Shown: positions 1 through 9,453, counted from the stretch's first letter. The stretch: DNA of 64,000 nucleotides from an uncultured Prevotellaceae bacterium (GCA_900316645.1 ONDP01000013.1:1-64000); one strand, 5' to 3'. Notes: generated by a model from the letters alone, not told the origin. Translations and numbers: made by a program.

Positions 1-158
1 AGAACTCCCGCATCATCGCAACCACAACCCTCGCGCTGCTGATGAGTTTTGGCATCATGAGCATCTTCAGTAATGTGCAGGATATACTTGCCATTCGCCA
101 CAAAAGCATACATATTATTAATAATGAAGAATCACGGGACGGTTCTTTGATCCGCTGA
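1..158 (+). CDS. 3' end of an unidentified membrane protein, cut by the window edge
   Basis: An open frame enters from the left edge (first full codon at base 3) and stops with TGA at 156-158, giving 51 visible residues. Residues of about 6-30 form one hydrophobic, Thr/Ala/Leu/Met-rich segment of the right length for a membrane helix, followed by a short polar tail. The last codons lie inside a repeat (128-168) that recurs at 282-317, so the natural C-terminus may have been replaced by repeat sequence. I do not recognise the family. Confidence 0.4.
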   Translation, partial: NSRIIATTTLALLMSFGIMSIFSNVQDILAIRHKSIHIINNEESRDGSLIR

Positions 159-430
159 AGATGGCTGATGTGATAATAATGTACGGAATAAAAACGTTAT
201 AAAAATAAAGTAAGACGAGATATGAGCGAAAAGAAGAAATATATTGACTTTGAGGCTTATGAACGTGTGGCAGAGCCACAAAGAATCACGGGACTTTGAT
301 CCGCTGAAGAAGGCTGAAAGCATTACGGACTCACGAATCTACGGATTCACGGAAATTTGGACAGAATAAAAACGTTAAAAATATATGAGCGACGAACAGA
401 AATATACCATTCAGGGGTTGGATGAATACA
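128..430 (+). repeat. Imperfect tandem duplication of a gene-start region, two units of about 150 bp
   Basis: A block of about 40 bp starting AGAATCACGGGAC and running through TTTGATCCGCTGAAG occurs at 128-168 and again at 282-317; the first copy carries five extra bases (141-145). Each copy is followed by GAATAAAAACGTTA (from 186 and from 364) and then by an ATG (222 and 385) that begins a similar Fic N-terminus. The two units look like the upstream regions and first codons of two paralogous fic genes left side by side by duplication and deletion. Confidence 0.6.
222..299 (+). pseudogene. Remnant of a Fic-family gene, first 20 or so codons only
   Basis: ATG at 222 opens a 25-codon frame starting MSEKKKYIDF and reaching AEPQ, the N-terminus typical of Bacteroidetes Fic proteins (compare MSDEQKYTIQ at 385). 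It then runs into the repeat that also ends the gene at 3-158 and stops at 297-299. Only the start of the antitoxin-like N-terminal region is left and no Fic core follows in any frame. I read it as a decayed paralogue of the next gene; a translated 25-mer cannot be excluded. Confidence 0.5.
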
Positions 431-1459
431 TCCGCCAAGGAGAGCCGCAACAGCGTGAGCGTAGCGAAGCGTGGAAGGTGGCCATCGGTCTGCAACAGGT
501 TGACAGGCTTCAGACTTCTGAATACCTGCTTGATACGAGACTCTTACTACAAGTCTGCGTCTGGACGAAAGGTTGTCGAGAATGACCGAACGGAAGAGGC
601 GGACAAGGTGGCAGCACGTATCACGGAGTTGATAGAGGAAAAAACCTTTTCGTTTACTCCTGCTCAGTTTATTTCTATACATCGCCGTTTGTTTGATGGC
701 ATCTATAAGTTAGCAGGACGCATTCGTGACTATAATATTACGAAGAACGAGTGGGTACTTGGCGGCAAGACCGTGTATTATGCCAGTGCAGATACTATCA
801 GCGACACATTGAATTATGATATGGGGCAGGAACGCGAGTTCAGTTATGCTAACATGAATATTGACGATGCTATTCGTCATTTAACCCGTTTTTGTGCTAA
901 TCTATGGCAAGTTCATGCGTTTTGCGAGGGCAACACACGAACAACTGCCGTATTTATGATCAAGTACCTACGTACATTGGGCTTCAAAGTGGTCAATGAT
1001 GTCTTTGCTGAGAACTCTTGGTATTTCCGAAATGCGCTCGTTCGTGCTAACTATAGTGATTTGACAAATGGCATCACAGAAACGACAGAGTACTTGGAGC
1101 GGTTCTTTCGTAGTATGCTGCTTGGAGAGGAACATGATCTTAGGAATAGGATTATGCACGTTGATTGGAACAAAGTTGAGGACGGAACTCACTCCCAAAG
1201 TGCAAATCATGAAGTTCAAAGTGCAAAAGTTGGCGAAGAATTGCCTCCAAAGTGCAAAAATTGCACTTTGGAAGAGATGGCGGTGCTTCGCATGATGCAT
1301 GAGAATCCATCTGCTACCCAAAAAGAGATTGCTGCTGAAATTGGAAAGTCTGAGCGAACAGTCAAATCAATTACCATAGCGTTACAAGAGAAGAACATTC
1401 TACGTAGAGTGAATGGTAAAAGAAATGGCTATTGGGAATTTGTTGACGATTCAATTTAA
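385..1459 (+). pseudogene. Fic/Doc-family adenylyltransferase with winged-helix C-terminus, broken by an internal deletion
   Basis: Fic proteins transfer AMP or other nucleotidyl groups to target proteins. The start MSDEQKYTIQ at 385 reads 51 codons in one frame to about 537; the rest, from about 539 (DSYYKSASGR...), is in the +1 frame to the stop at 1459. Relatives, from memory, have about 20 residues between these points, the second half of a VbhA-like antitoxin domain, so a short out-of-frame deletion is likely rather than a simple slip. The core is intact: the Fic signature reads HAFCEGNTRT (from about 914). The last 65 residues form a winged helix (KEIAAEIGKSERTVK). An ATG at 422, in the frame of the core, could give a 345-aa protein with a scrambled N-terminus. 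Just downstream (1479-1510) AAGATGTCCCTC is directly repeated, a remnant of the repeat linkers seen in such genes. Confidence 0.7.
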
Positions 1460-1528
1460 TAAAAGTCATATAATGGACAAGATGTCCCTCAAGATGTCCC
1501 TCAAGGTGTCAAAGTTTAACTAAAACTA

Positions 1529-1563
1529 AAATCCCGCATAACTACTTGAGTTATACGGGATTT
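1529..1563. terminator. Bidirectional terminator between the fic remnant and dnaK
   Basis: AAATCCCG (1529-1536) and ATAACT (1538-1543) pair with AGTTAT (1549-1554) and CGGGATTT (1556-1563), leaving one bulged base on each side and a five-base loop. It sits between two convergent genes and has A/T tracts at both ends, so it can end transcripts from either side. Confidence 0.75.
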
Positions 1564-1593
1564 CTATAATTGCTTGTTATTTGCTTATCAAAC

Positions 1594-3513
1594 TTACTTC
1601 ACCTCCTCGAAGTCGGCGTCCTGGATGTTTTCATCCTTTGGGGCGCCTTGCTGCTGAGCTTGCTGCTGACCAGCGAAGGGGTTGTCCTGAGGACCAGCCT
1701 GAGCACCCTGGGCGCCCTGGTACATCTGCTGTGAAGCAGTCTGCCAAGCCTGATTGAGGGCATTCATGGCATTGTCGATGGCTGTGATGTCGCCAGACTT
1801 GTGGGCATCCCTCAACTGCTGGAGGGCATTCTCGATAGCGGGCTTGTGCTCGGCAGGAATCTTGTCGCCAATCTCCTTGAGCTGATTCTCTGTCTGGAAA
1901 ATCATAGAGTCGGCCTGATTCATCTTGTCAACACGCTCGCGCTCTTTCTTATCAGCCTCGGCATTCTGTTCGGCTTCTGCCTTCATGCGGTTGATTTCGT
2001 CCTGAGACAGACCGGAAGATGCCTCGATGCGAATAGCCTGCTCCTTACCAGTGGCCTTATCCTTGGCAGATACCTTCAGAATACCGTTGGCATCAATATC
2101 GAACGTTACCTCGATCTGAGGAACACCACGACGGGCGGGGGCAATACCGGTCAGGTTGAAGATACCCAGCTGCTTGTTCTGGTTTGCCATAGGACGCTCA
2201 CCCTGCAGTACGCGGATGGTTACCTCTGTCTGGTTGTCAGCTGCTGTTGAGAAGGTTTCGCTCTTCTTGCAAGGAATAGTTGTGTTGGCCTCGATCAGCT
2301 TGGTCATTACACCGCCCATGGTCTCAATACCCAGTGTCAGAGGAGTAACGTCGAGCAGTACGATGTCGCCTACACCGCCTTCCTTGTTCAGAATGGCACC
2401 CTGAATAGATGCACCAACGGCTACTACCTCGTCAGGGTTAACACCCTTTGAAGGCTCTTTGCCGAAGTAGTTCTTCACGAGTTCCTGAACAGCAGGAATA
2501 CGGCTAGAACCACCTACGAGAATTACCTCGTCGATATCTGAAGTGTTCAGCTTGGCATCGGCAATAGCCTTCTGGCAAGGTGCCAGACAAGCCTGGATAA
2601 GTCCATGAGCCAACTGCTCGAACTTAGCACGTGTCAGCGTCTTCACCAAGTGCTTGGGCACACCGCCTACAGGCATGATGTATGGCAGGTTGATCTCGGT
2701 AGAAGTTGAGCTTGACAACTCAATCTTTGCCTTCTCGGCAGCCTCCTTCAAGCGCTGCATAGCCATTGGGTCGGCCTTCAGGTCGGCACCCTCGTCGTTC
2801 TTGAATTCCTGAACCAGCCAGTCGATGATAACCTGGTCGAAGTCGTCACCACCGAGGTGTGTGTCACCATTGGTAGAAAGTACCTCGAATACACCACCAC
2901 CAAACTCCAGAATAGAGATATCGAACGTACCACCACCGAGGTCGAATACGGCAATCTTCATATCCTTGTTGGCCTTGTCAACACCATAAGCCAAAGCGGC
3001 AGCCGTAGGCTCGTTGACGATACGGCGTACGTTGAGGCCTGCAATCTGACCAGCCTCCTTGGTAGCCTGACGCTGAGAGTCAGAGAAGTAGGCAGGAACA
3101 GTGATAACGGCATCCGTTACTTCCTGGCCCAAATAGTCCTCTGCAGTTTTCTTCATCTTCTGCAGCACCATAGCTGAGATTTCCTGAGGAGTGTACTTGC
3201 GTCCGTCGATGTCGACACGTGGATAACCACCCTCGTTTACTACAGTATAAGGTACGCGCGAGATTTCCTTCTCTGTCTGCTGCCAGTTCTCACCCATGAA
3301 GCGCTTGATAGAATAAACGGTCTTCTTTGGGTTGGTGATAGCCTGACGCTTGGCAGGATCGCCGATCTTGCGCTCACCGTTCTCAACAAAGCCTACTACA
3401 GATGGGGTAGTACGCTTACCTTCGCTGTTTGCAATAACCACAGGTTCGTTACCTTCGAAAACGGCAACACAACTGTTGGTTGTTCCTAAGTCAATTCCAA
3501 TAATTTTTCCCAT
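1594..3513 (-). CDS. dnaK: Chaperone protein DnaK (Hsp70)
   Basis: ATP-dependent cytosolic chaperone that works with DnaJ and GrpE in folding and disaggregation. The 639-aa product has the usual length. The nucleotide-binding domain starts [10 protein letters not shown] and contains [13 protein letters not shown]; the substrate-binding and lid domains follow; the Gln/Ala-rich linker and the EEVK end are typical. The frame stays open 20 codons further upstream, but the conserved start [10 protein letters not shown] fixes the ATG at 3511-3513. It stands alone: neither dnaJ nor grpE is adjacent. I saw no CIRCE element upstream and no confident promoter box. Confidence 0.97.
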   Translation of the reverse strand: MGKIIGIDLGTTNSCVAVFEGNEPVVIANSEGKRTTPSVVGFVENGERKIGDPAKRQAITNPKKTVYSIKRFMGENWQQTEKEISRVPYTVVNEGGYPRVDIDGRKYTPQEISAMVLQKMKKTAEDYLGQEVTDAVITVPAYFSDSQRQATKEAGQIAGLNVRRIVNEPTAAALAYGVDKANKDMKIAVFDLGGGTFDISILEFGGGVFEVLSTNGDTHLGGDDFDQVIIDWLVQEFKNDEGADLKADPMAMQRLKEAAEKAKIELSSSTSTEINLPYIMPVGGVPKHLVKTLTRAKFEQLAHGLIQACLAPCQKAIADAKLNTSDIDEVILVGGSSRIPAVQELVKNYFGKEPSKGVNPDEVVAVGASIQGAILNKEGGVGDIVLLDVTPLTLGIETMGGVMTKLIEANTTIPCKKSETFSTAADNQTEVTIRVLQGERPMANQNKQLGIFNLTGIAPARRGVPQIEVTFDIDANGILKVSAKDKATGKEQAIRIEASSGLSQDEINRMKAEAEQNAEADKKERERVDKMNQADSMIFQTENQLKEIGDKIPAEHKPAIENALQQLRDAHKSGDITAIDNAMNALNQAWQTASQQMYQGAQGAQAGPQDNPFAGQQQAQQQGAPKDENIQDADFEEVK

Positions 3514-3621
3514 AATTGTATCTTTTTTAATTATTAATATTCGCAATTTGTCAACGATTTTATAGCAAAGCACGTGCCAAAATCAAAAAAAATGCAGAAA
3601 AATGACTGATTGTCACGTCAT

Positions 3622-3656
3622 TTTGGCACAAGTATCAAAAATTATTTATATCTTTG
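3622..3656 (+). promoter_or_regulatory. Promoter for the BamE-like secreted protein gene
   Basis: TATCTTTG at 3649-3656 is a perfect -7 box; TTTG at 3622-3625 is the likely -33 box at a slightly long spacing of 23. The ATG is 36 bp downstream at 3693. Confidence 0.6.
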
Positions 3657-3692
3657 CGGCATGTTACGTAACAACAAAGAACAGATATATCT

Positions 3693-5057
3693 ATGAAGAA
3701 ACTGATTATTCTGGCAGGTCTGGCATTTGCAGCTAACACTGCAATGGCTCAGAATGCTGACTCCTACATCGTCAAGACGAAGGGAGTAACGAAAACCGAG
3801 ACTAAGGCTGCTAAAGTTAAGGCTAACGCTGATGACCAAGCGGCAGGAAACGACTTTGTCAGCCAGAACTTCCGCTACTACAGTCTGTGTGACTGGCAGG
3901 ACGGCATGAAGTTTATGGTAATCCCTGAGAAGTATGACCTAGTGGTCAATACTTTCCGTGATGCAGGTACAGGTAAGGAGGTGTCCAGTGGTAAGTTGCG
4001 TCATAAGATTATGATTTACAACAACCACACCGTTGGTGATAATGGGCGCGCCCGTATGAACTTTACCTGTCAAGATGACAACAGAAAGTACTATTTTGAG
4101 TTACCTAACGGTAGTTTCGAGGACTATTGCTACAGCAAGACAGGTGTGCCGACATTGGCTTATCTAGGCGATGTGGACATTGCTCGTGAGAAACTGATAG
4201 GACAATCGCTGGTGACTCGTTCCACCGACTATCGTGTGGACGTAGATTATGACAGTGACAGCTATCAGGACGTGAAAGTTGAAAAGAACATGGAGGTGAA
4301 GGTGGTTGCTGTTGGTGTTGGTACACGTTCATTCCCTGTGAAAATAATCGTTGCTGACAAGAGGGGCAATGAGTTCTATCAGAATGTTGCTATCAGTAAG
4401 ACCAACAGTGGTATGCGCGATGATGAGTTTATCGTGGACAATGAAAAATACACTTTCTACGGATCGTTTGACCTGATGACGGGTGAAACCAGAGTTTCTT
4501 CTGACTACGCTCAGTATATGGGTAAGACCATCTACACCAAGTATGCTACCAGCATGACTACCAAGGGTGGTGGTAAGGACAACCGTGTAGTGAAAGTGCC
4601 TAAGTTGATGGAATTCCGTATTGACGGTATGGCACCAGTTCGCAATAGCAACTATGTCACTTTGACACTGACAGAGACAGAAACTGGTCGTATCTATTCA
4701 AAGGATGTCACCTTTGTCAACCAGAATGTTGTTGGCGACATTGACGGACAGAATGAAGACTACTTCGGTTATCTGTTCGGCTTCGGCGAGGGCCGTATGA
4801 GGAATACCAGTGCCGCCACGCGTACGATGATTCGCGAAGGTCGTGTCGGAATAGGTATGACAGAGGAAGAAGTTGAGATGGCAGTCGGTGAGCCTGACAG
4901 TAAGGCAGAGTCGAGCGACGGACGCTACGAGTGGACTTACAAGCGCACCAAGGCGTGGTTGATTGTCCAGTTCAGCAAGAGCGGTAAGGTGATTGGCATC
5001 AAGACACCACGTAGGAATACTGAGACAACACCTGCTTCCCGAGTGAAGAATAAGTAA
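3693..5057 (+). CDS. Secreted protein with C-terminal SmpA/BamE-like domain, function unknown
   Basis: 454 residues. A signal peptide (MKKLIILAGLAFAANTAMAQ) indicates export to the periplasm or outer membrane. Most of the chain is beta-rich and I do not recognise it. The last 70 residues match the SmpA/OmlA/BamE pattern: a short helix pair around VGIGMTEEEVEMAVGEPD, then WTYKRTKAWLIVQF and VIGIKT. This small fold occurs in outer-membrane assembly lipoproteins and many unrelated exported proteins, so it does not give a function. There is no lipobox. It is monocistronic, with its own promoter and a terminator right after it. Confidence 0.7.
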   Translation: MKKLIILAGLAFAANTAMAQNADSYIVKTKGVTKTETKAAKVKANADDQAAGNDFVSQNFRYYSLCDWQDGMKFMVIPEKYDLVVNTFRDAGTGKEVSSGKLRHKIMIYNNHTVGDNGRARMNFTCQDDNRKYYFELPNGSFEDYCYSKTGVPTLAYLGDVDIAREKLIGQSLVTRSTDYRVDVDYDSDSYQDVKVEKNMEVKVVAVGVGTRSFPVKIIVADKRGNEFYQNVAISKTNSGMRDDEFIVDNEKYTFYGSFDLMTGETRVSSDYAQYMGKTIYTKYATSMTTKGGGKDNRVVKVPKLMEFRIDGMAPVRNSNYVTLTLTETETGRIYSKDVTFVNQNVVGDIDGQNEDYFGYLFGFGEGRMRNTSAATRTMIREGRVGIGMTEEEVEMAVGEPDSKAESSDGRYEWTYKRTKAWLIVQFSKSGKVIGIKTPRRNTETTPASRVKNK

Positions 5058-5080
5058 TCACTGCTATGTAGATAAGAAAA

Positions 5081-5111
5081 GTGGAAGTTCCATGCGAACT
5101 TCCACTTTTTT
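5081..5111. terminator. Bidirectional terminator between the BamE-like gene and recA
   Basis: A perfect 10-bp stem, GTGGAAGTTC (5081-5090) with GAACTTCCAC (5096-5105), a five-base loop and a run of T. It lies between convergent genes and is A-rich on the other side (AAGAAAA), so it probably serves both. Confidence 0.85.
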
Positions 5112-5132
5112 ATTGTTTGTTGCTGAAAGGTG

Positions 5133-6161
5133 TTAATCCTTGTCAGCGATAGCCTGCATAATCTTGGCCTCCAGTTCGTCGCAAAGCTCGGGATTGTCCT
5201 TCAGCAGTTGCTTCGTACCGTCGCGACCTTGTGCCAACTTTGAGCCGTCGTAGGAGAACCATGATCCGCTTTTCTGGATAATGCCGTATTCAACACCCAA
5301 ATCGACAATCTCACCAATCTTCGAAATACCTTCGCCGAAGGTGATTTCAAATTCTGCCTTGCGGAAGGGAGGAGCCACCTTGTTCTTCACGACCTTGACG
5401 CGTACTTGGTTGCCAATGATGTTATCACCATCCTTGATAGCTGTCACCTTGCGGATATCGAGGCGTACAGATGCATAGAACTTCAGGGCATTACCACCAG
5501 TAGTGGTCTCGGGATTGCCGAACATCACGCCAATCTTCTCGCGCAACTGGTTGATGAAAATGCAGGTGGTATTGGTCTTCGCGATGGTGCCGGTGAGTTT
5601 GCGAAGAGCCTGTGACATCAGACGGGCATGCAGTCCTACAGCAGAATCGCCCATGTCGCCCTCAATCTCCTTCTTAGGAGTAAGAGCAGCCACAGAGTCA
5701 ACCACCAGGATATCTACGGCAGCCGAGCGAATTAGCTGGTCGGCAATCTCCAATGCCTGTTCTCCGTTGTCAGGCTGAGAGATGTAGAGATTGTTGATAT
5801 CGACACCCAGTTTCTCAGCATAGAAACGGTCGAATGCGTGCTCAGCATCGATGAAGGCTGCAATGCCGCCAGTCTTCTGAGCCTCGGCAATAGCGTGGAT
5901 TGCCAATGTGGTTTTACCACTGGATTCCGGACCGTATATCTCGATGATGCGTCCTTTGGGATATCCGCCAACGCCTAATGCAGCGTTCAGACTGATACTG
6001 CCCGTTGGTATCACCTCTACGTTCACAATCTGTTCGTCACCCATACGCATGATGCTACCCTTGCCAAAGTCCTTCTCGATTTTTGACATAGCAGCCTGAA
6101 GGGCTTTCATTTTCTCTTGCTGCGGGTTCAGGACCTCGCTTTCTGTTTCTTTTTTTGCCAT
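5133..6161 (-). CDS. recA: Recombinase RecA
   Basis: DNA-dependent ATPase for strand exchange in homologous recombination and for SOS co-protease activity. 342 aa, the usual length. Walker [10 protein letters not shown], the central core and the C-terminal domain are all present. The frame extends upstream, but [10 protein letters not shown] at 6161 is preceded by a purine-rich AAGAGAAAGAAAT stretch and gives a normal N-terminus. It is the last gene of an operon with carboxynorspermidine synthase (50 bp upstream) and the DUF6621-like gene. No LexA-type operator was recognised. Confidence 0.97.
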   Translation of the reverse strand: MAKKETESEVLNPQQEKMKALQAAMSKIEKDFGKGSIMRMGDEQIVNVEVIPTGSISLNAALGVGGYPKGRIIEIYGPESSGKTTLAIHAIAEAQKTGGIAAFIDAEHAFDRFYAEKLGVDINNLYISQPDNGEQALEIADQLIRSAAVDILVVDSVAALTPKKEIEGDMGDSAVGLHARLMSQALRKLTGTIAKTNTTCIFINQLREKIGVMFGNPETTTGGNALKFYASVRLDIRKVTAIKDGDNIIGNQVRVKVVKNKVAPPFRKAEFEITFGEGISKIGEIVDLGVEYGIIQKSGSWFSYDGSKLAQGRDGTKQLLKDNPELCDELEAKIMQAIADKD

Positions 6162-6211
6162 ATTTCTTTCTCTTTTCGTTATTTCTTTATTTCGATGTTT
6201 CGAGTCTTTTA

Positions 6212-7450
6212 TTAAAGTTCCAGGTCGCCGTCGTGAATCTCGTGCCAGGGGAGACCTTGTTTGTTGAGTTGTTCCATAAAGGGATCGGGATCGAATTCCT
6301 CGACGTTGAATACGCCAGGCCGCTTCCACAGTCCCTTGCAGAACATCATAGCGCCAATCATGGCAGGTACACCAGTCGTATAGCTGACGCCCTGCATACC
6401 CGTCTCTTCGTAGGCAGCACGGTGTGAGCAGTTGTTATAGACATAATAAGTGTGCTGCTTGCCATCCTTGCCAATGCCTCGGATACGGCAGCCGATAGAG
6501 GTCTCGCCCTCGTAGTTCTCACCCAGGTCCTGTGGGTTAGGCAGTACGGCCTTTAGGAACTGAAGGGGTACGATCTTCACTTTTGCCGTACCAGTGCCAT
6601 CAGCCAGAGGAGCTTCATATTCCACTTCGTCGATACGGCTCATTCCAATATTCTGAATCACTTCAAGATGTTTCAGATACTGCTGTCCGAAGGTCATCCA
6701 GAAACGGGCTCGCTTGATGGTGGGGTAGTTGATGACCAACGACTCTATTTCCTCATGGTGCAGCAGGTAGCTGTCGCGAGGCCCGATGTTCGGATAGGTT
6801 AGGTCTTTATGAATTTCCAGCGGTTCGGTTTCTACCCATTTGCCGTTTTCCCAATAGAGTCCCTTCTGGGTTATCTCACGGATGTTAATCTCTGGGTTGA
6901 AGTTGGTAGCAAATGCCTTATGGTGGTCGCCAGCATTGCAGTCAACGATGTCCAAATACTCAATAGCGTCAAAATGATGCTTGGCAGCATAGGCTGTATA
7001 GATGCTGGTCACACCTGGGTCGAACCCACAGCCTAAGATGGCCGTCAGTCCAGCCTCCTTGAAACGCTCCCGATAAGCCCACTGCCACGAATACTCGAAG
7101 TGAGCCTCGTCCTTAGGCTCGTAGTTGGCAGTGTCGAGATAACTGCAACCACATGCCAAACAGGCCTCCATGATGGTCAGGTCCTGATAGGGCAGGGCAA
7201 GGTTGATGACCAATTCGGGCTTGTAACTCGAGAATAAAGTCTTCAGCTGCTCTACATCATCAGCATCTACCTGAGCCGTCTGAATAGGCATGTTATAGCC
7301 TTTCTTATGAATTGCTTCCACAATAGCATCGCATTTTGCCTTGCGACGGCTTGCTATCATGAAATCTGTAAACACATCCGCGTTCTGGGCAATCTTGAAC
7401 GCAGCAACAGTGGCCACGCCACCTGCTCCAATCATCAAAACTTTTGCCAT
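6212..7450 (-). CDS. Carboxynorspermidine synthase (saccharopine dehydrogenase family)
   Basis: 412 aa. The family reductively condenses L-aspartate beta-semialdehyde with a diamine (diaminopropane or putrescine) to make carboxynorspermidine or carboxyspermidine, the alternative spermidine route used in gut Bacteroidales. Seen: an N-terminal Rossmann fold with [12 protein letters not shown] for NAD(P)H, then the long family-specific C-terminal domain ([19 protein letters not shown]). The partner decarboxylase (nspC) is not in the window. It starts 6 bp after the upstream gene, whose stop codon is part of TAAGGA in front of this ATG, so the two are probably translationally coupled. Confidence 0.9.
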   Translation of the reverse strand: MAKVLMIGAGGVATVAAFKIAQNADVFTDFMIASRRKAKCDAIVEAIHKKGYNMPIQTAQVDADDVEQLKTLFSSYKPELVINLALPYQDLTIMEACLACGCSYLDTANYEPKDEAHFEYSWQWAYRERFKEAGLTAILGCGFDPGVTSIYTAYAAKHHFDAIEYLDIVDCNAGDHHKAFATNFNPEINIREITQKGLYWENGKWVETEPLEIHKDLTYPNIGPRDSYLLHHEEIESLVINYPTIKRARFWMTFGQQYLKHLEVIQNIGMSRIDEVEYEAPLADGTGTAKVKIVPLQFLKAVLPNPQDLGENYEGETSIGCRIRGIGKDGKQHTYYVYNNCSHRAAYEETGMQGVSYTTGVPAMIGAMMFCKGLWKRPGVFNVEEFDPDPFMEQLNKQGLPWHEIHDGDLEL

Positions 7451-7456
7451 AATTCC

Positions 7457-8074
7457 TTATTTTATTTTGTTCTTTATTTCTTCCGGTTTTATTCTGAGGG
7501 CTGCCATCAACGAATACCCCAATATCTCCTGTTGGAATTTTCCTCCGGGCATGGGCTGCATGGCATACACCATGATACGCTTGTCGGTATCGTCAAGATG
7601 GTTGAGCGTCTCGCGTACCTTATTATATATATAGTCGTCTTCAGCATTGGGAATCACCATCAGTCGCTTTACCTCCTCCTGTGATGCTATCAGTTGTAGC
7701 GCCTGTGCAAAGAAATCACCATATTCAACCAGGTCTTCCTCTGCCGGGTAAGCATCGAAGGCGAACTCACCGATATGATCCTTGAAGGCCTTGCCTGTGA
7801 GCTCTTCGGCAAAGTTAGAAGGGTCGAAGAGTTCGAAACACTCTTTCTGCTTCGTGTGGATGAGCACTACCTGTATCTCGTTGTCGCCAGGTCGTAATCC
7901 TCCATCGAGTGCTACGCAATCAGCCCACAGCGCCAGTTCTGCCTTGGGGATGTGGCGCTCCAGCATTCGCTCGAAGTTCACTGTTAGATTAAACAGAACC
8001 TTGTCGACGTAGTCAGCGTCGACAAGGATAACGTTTTCTTTCCATTTTTCCCTATTCTGCCATTCTTGTGTCAT
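7457..8074 (-). CDS. Conserved Bacteroidetes protein, DUF6621-like
   Basis: Cytosolic protein of 205 aa with no signal peptide or membrane segment, starting MTQEWQNREKW. Its pattern (VILVDADYVDKV, ALDGGLRPGDNE, acidic middle, MPGGKFQQEILGYS near the end) agrees with a Bacteroidetes family I remember as DUF6621, found beside carboxynorspermidine synthase and recA; the family number is from memory. Function unknown. A TTG three codons upstream lies inside the -7 promoter box, so the ATG at 8074 is the start; it sits only 6 nt from the box, so the mRNA is probably leaderless. First gene of the operon ending with recA. Confidence 0.75.
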   Translation of the reverse strand: MTQEWQNREKWKENVILVDADYVDKVLFNLTVNFERMLERHIPKAELALWADCVALDGGLRPGDNEIQVVLIHTKQKECFELFDPSNFAEELTGKAFKDHIGEFAFDAYPAEEDLVEYGDFFAQALQLIASQEEVKRLMVIPNAEDDYIYNKVRETLNHLDDTDKRIMVYAMQPMPGGKFQQEILGYSLMAALRIKPEEIKNKIK

Positions 8075-8080
8075 AGGGTA

Positions 8081-8112
8081 CAAAGGTACAAATAATACAG
8101 CTAATCTCCAAA
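8081..8112 (-). promoter_or_regulatory. Consensus promoter of the recA operon, leaderless
   Basis: On the minus strand TTTG (8112-8109), exactly 20 bp, then TACCTTTG (8088-8081), a full match to the Bacteroidetes consensus. The ATG at 8074 follows the box by six bases, where transcription should begin, so the first transcript should have almost no 5' leader. Confidence 0.8.
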
Positions 8113-8125
8113 TTTTTTTGAATGA

Positions 8126-8233
8126 TTAATTGTACCAAACTGATGAATCTCCACGAGTGTAGAAACGGTCTTCATCGTTGTAGACATTGTCTAGCTCATA
8201 CGACTCTTCATCGTGCATTTTCTGGGTTTTCAT
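8126..8233 (-). CDS. Small acidic protein of 35 residues, unknown
   Basis: ATG at 8233 opens a 35-codon frame (MKTQKMHDEE... ending DSSVWYN) with TAA at 8126-8128. It is acidic and Tyr-rich with no membrane segment or signal peptide. Support for a real gene: it stands alone in a gap of about 250 bp, and TATATTTG at 8288-8281 upstream is a good -7 box on the same strand. It may be co-transcribed with the recA operon downstream, which also has its own promoter. I do not recognise a family. Confidence 0.5.
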   Translation of the reverse strand: MKTQKMHDEESYELDNVYNDEDRFYTRGDSSVWYN

Positions 8234-8280
8234 AGGCTTAACTAATTGAAGTAATATAGCTATATTCTTTTTGTTCGTTG

Positions 8281-8311
8281 CAAATATATCGGTTTTTCTT
8301 TAAAAATGCAA
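8281..8311 (-). promoter_or_regulatory. Promoter for the 35-codon gene
   Basis: TATATTTG (8288-8281) on the minus strand is a perfect -7 box; TTGC about 19 bp upstream is a partial -33 box. It reads toward the small gene starting at 8233. Confidence 0.5.
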
Positions 8312-8331
8312 CTTTTTCATATTAAAAAGTA

Positions 8332-9453
8332 TTAAATTGTAATTTCGCCAGAACCGAAGCAACGATGATGCTGTTCGTCATAAAGTACGCAAAATTGACC
8401 AGGAGCCACTCCGTGGATGGGTGTCTGGGAGTGGATAGCATAAGTGCCGTTGCCCAAATCTTCCAGCTTGGCTTGGTGAAATTCAGGGGTGTGTCGAATC
8501 TTGAATGTCACGCTGAAGGTGTTTCCTGTAGAAAGTTGATTCAATGGTAGGGTGAGGGCGTGGAAATCCTTGATGGTGAAATCGCTCTTGTAAGCTGTGT
8601 GGGGATCGTATCCCTTGCTGACATATAGGATGTTGGCAGCAACGTCTTTCTTGACCACAAACCAAGGACCACCGCCAAAGCCCAATCCATGGCGCTGACC
8701 GATGGTGTGGAACCACAGTCCCTTGTGCTGACCGATTCTCTTGTTGGTTTCCAGTTCTATCACGTCACCTGGCTGTTCGCCCAGGAAGCGCCGGATGTAG
8801 TCGTTGTAGTTGATTTTACCCAAGAAACAGATGCCCTGTGAGTCTTTTCGCTTGGCATTTACCAAGTGTTCGCGCTCAGCTATCTCGCGCACTTCTTCCT
8901 TCATCATGTGACCAATAGGGAAAAGGGCCTTTCGTAATTGCCAGTCGTAAATCTGTGCCAAAAAGTCAGTCTGGTCCTTTACTGGGTCCGGGCTGGTGCA
9001 AAGCCATTTGAGGGCGTGAGGGGTACCGGAGGGTGAACCTCCGAGCGCGACTTCTTCCTCTTCCGTCTGAGCATAATGGCCTGTGGCAATGAGGTCGTAG
9101 TCATGGCCTCGTTTTTCGTCAAATGCTCCGAACTTGATGAGCCGGTTGCACATAACGTCGGGGTTTGGGGTCAGTCCTGCGCGTACCTTATTAATAGTAT
9201 ATGTGGTTACTTGATTCCAGTACTCCTGATGGCAGTCTATAACCTCCAGCTTGCAACCGTATTTGTGGCTGACGGCAGTAGCCATCTCTAAATCTTCTTC
9301 CATCGAGCAGTCCCATTCGTCTTTCTCGTCAGGACCTATCTTAATATAGAAACAATCAGGCTTTAAGCCCTGTCGCACCAATTCATACAGTACCACAGAA
9401 CTGTCAACTCCGCCAGAGAGTAATACGGCAATTCGCTTGTCATTCAGATTCAT
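8332..9453 (-). CDS. mnmA: tRNA-specific 2-thiouridylase MnmA
   Basis: Transfers sulfur to U34 of tRNAs for Lys, Glu and Gln with ATP activation. 373 aa. Seen: N-terminal ATP-pyrophosphatase loop LLSGGVDSSV, catalytic Cys in NPDVMCN, the second Cys in DSQGICFLG, and the C-terminal beta-barrel. The frame reads further upstream but MNLNDKRIAV at 9453 is the family start; it lies four bases from a -7 box. Odd: a small extra segment, VALGGSPSGTP, sits between TEEEE and HALKWL where family members usually have a short variable loop; its DNA contains a 6-bp perfect hairpin (9027-9043). Other key residues are intact, so it should be functional. Confidence 0.95.
   Translation of the reverse strand: MNLNDKRIAVLLSGGVDSSVVLYELVRQGLKPDCFYIKIGPDEKDEWDCSMEEDLEMATAVSHKYGCKLEVIDCHQEYWNQVTTYTINKVRAGLTPNPDVMCNRLIKFGAFDEKRGHDYDLIATGHYAQTEEEEVALGGSPSGTPHALKWLCTSPDPVKDQTDFLAQIYDWQLRKALFPIGHMMKEEVREIAEREHLVNAKRKDSQGICFLGKINYNDYIRRFLGEQPGDVIELETNKRIGQHKGLWFHTIGQRHGLGFGGGPWFVVKKDVAANILYVSKGYDPHTAYKSDFTIKDFHALTLPLNQLSTGNTFSVTFKIRHTPEFHQAKLEDLGNGTYAIHSQTPIHGVAPGQFCVLYDEQHHRCFGSGEITI

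Noticed and set aside
3514-3600. CIRCE or sigma-32-like control of dnaK
   Set aside because: No TTAGCACTC-N9-GAGTGCTAA and no convincing heat-shock promoter boxes were found.
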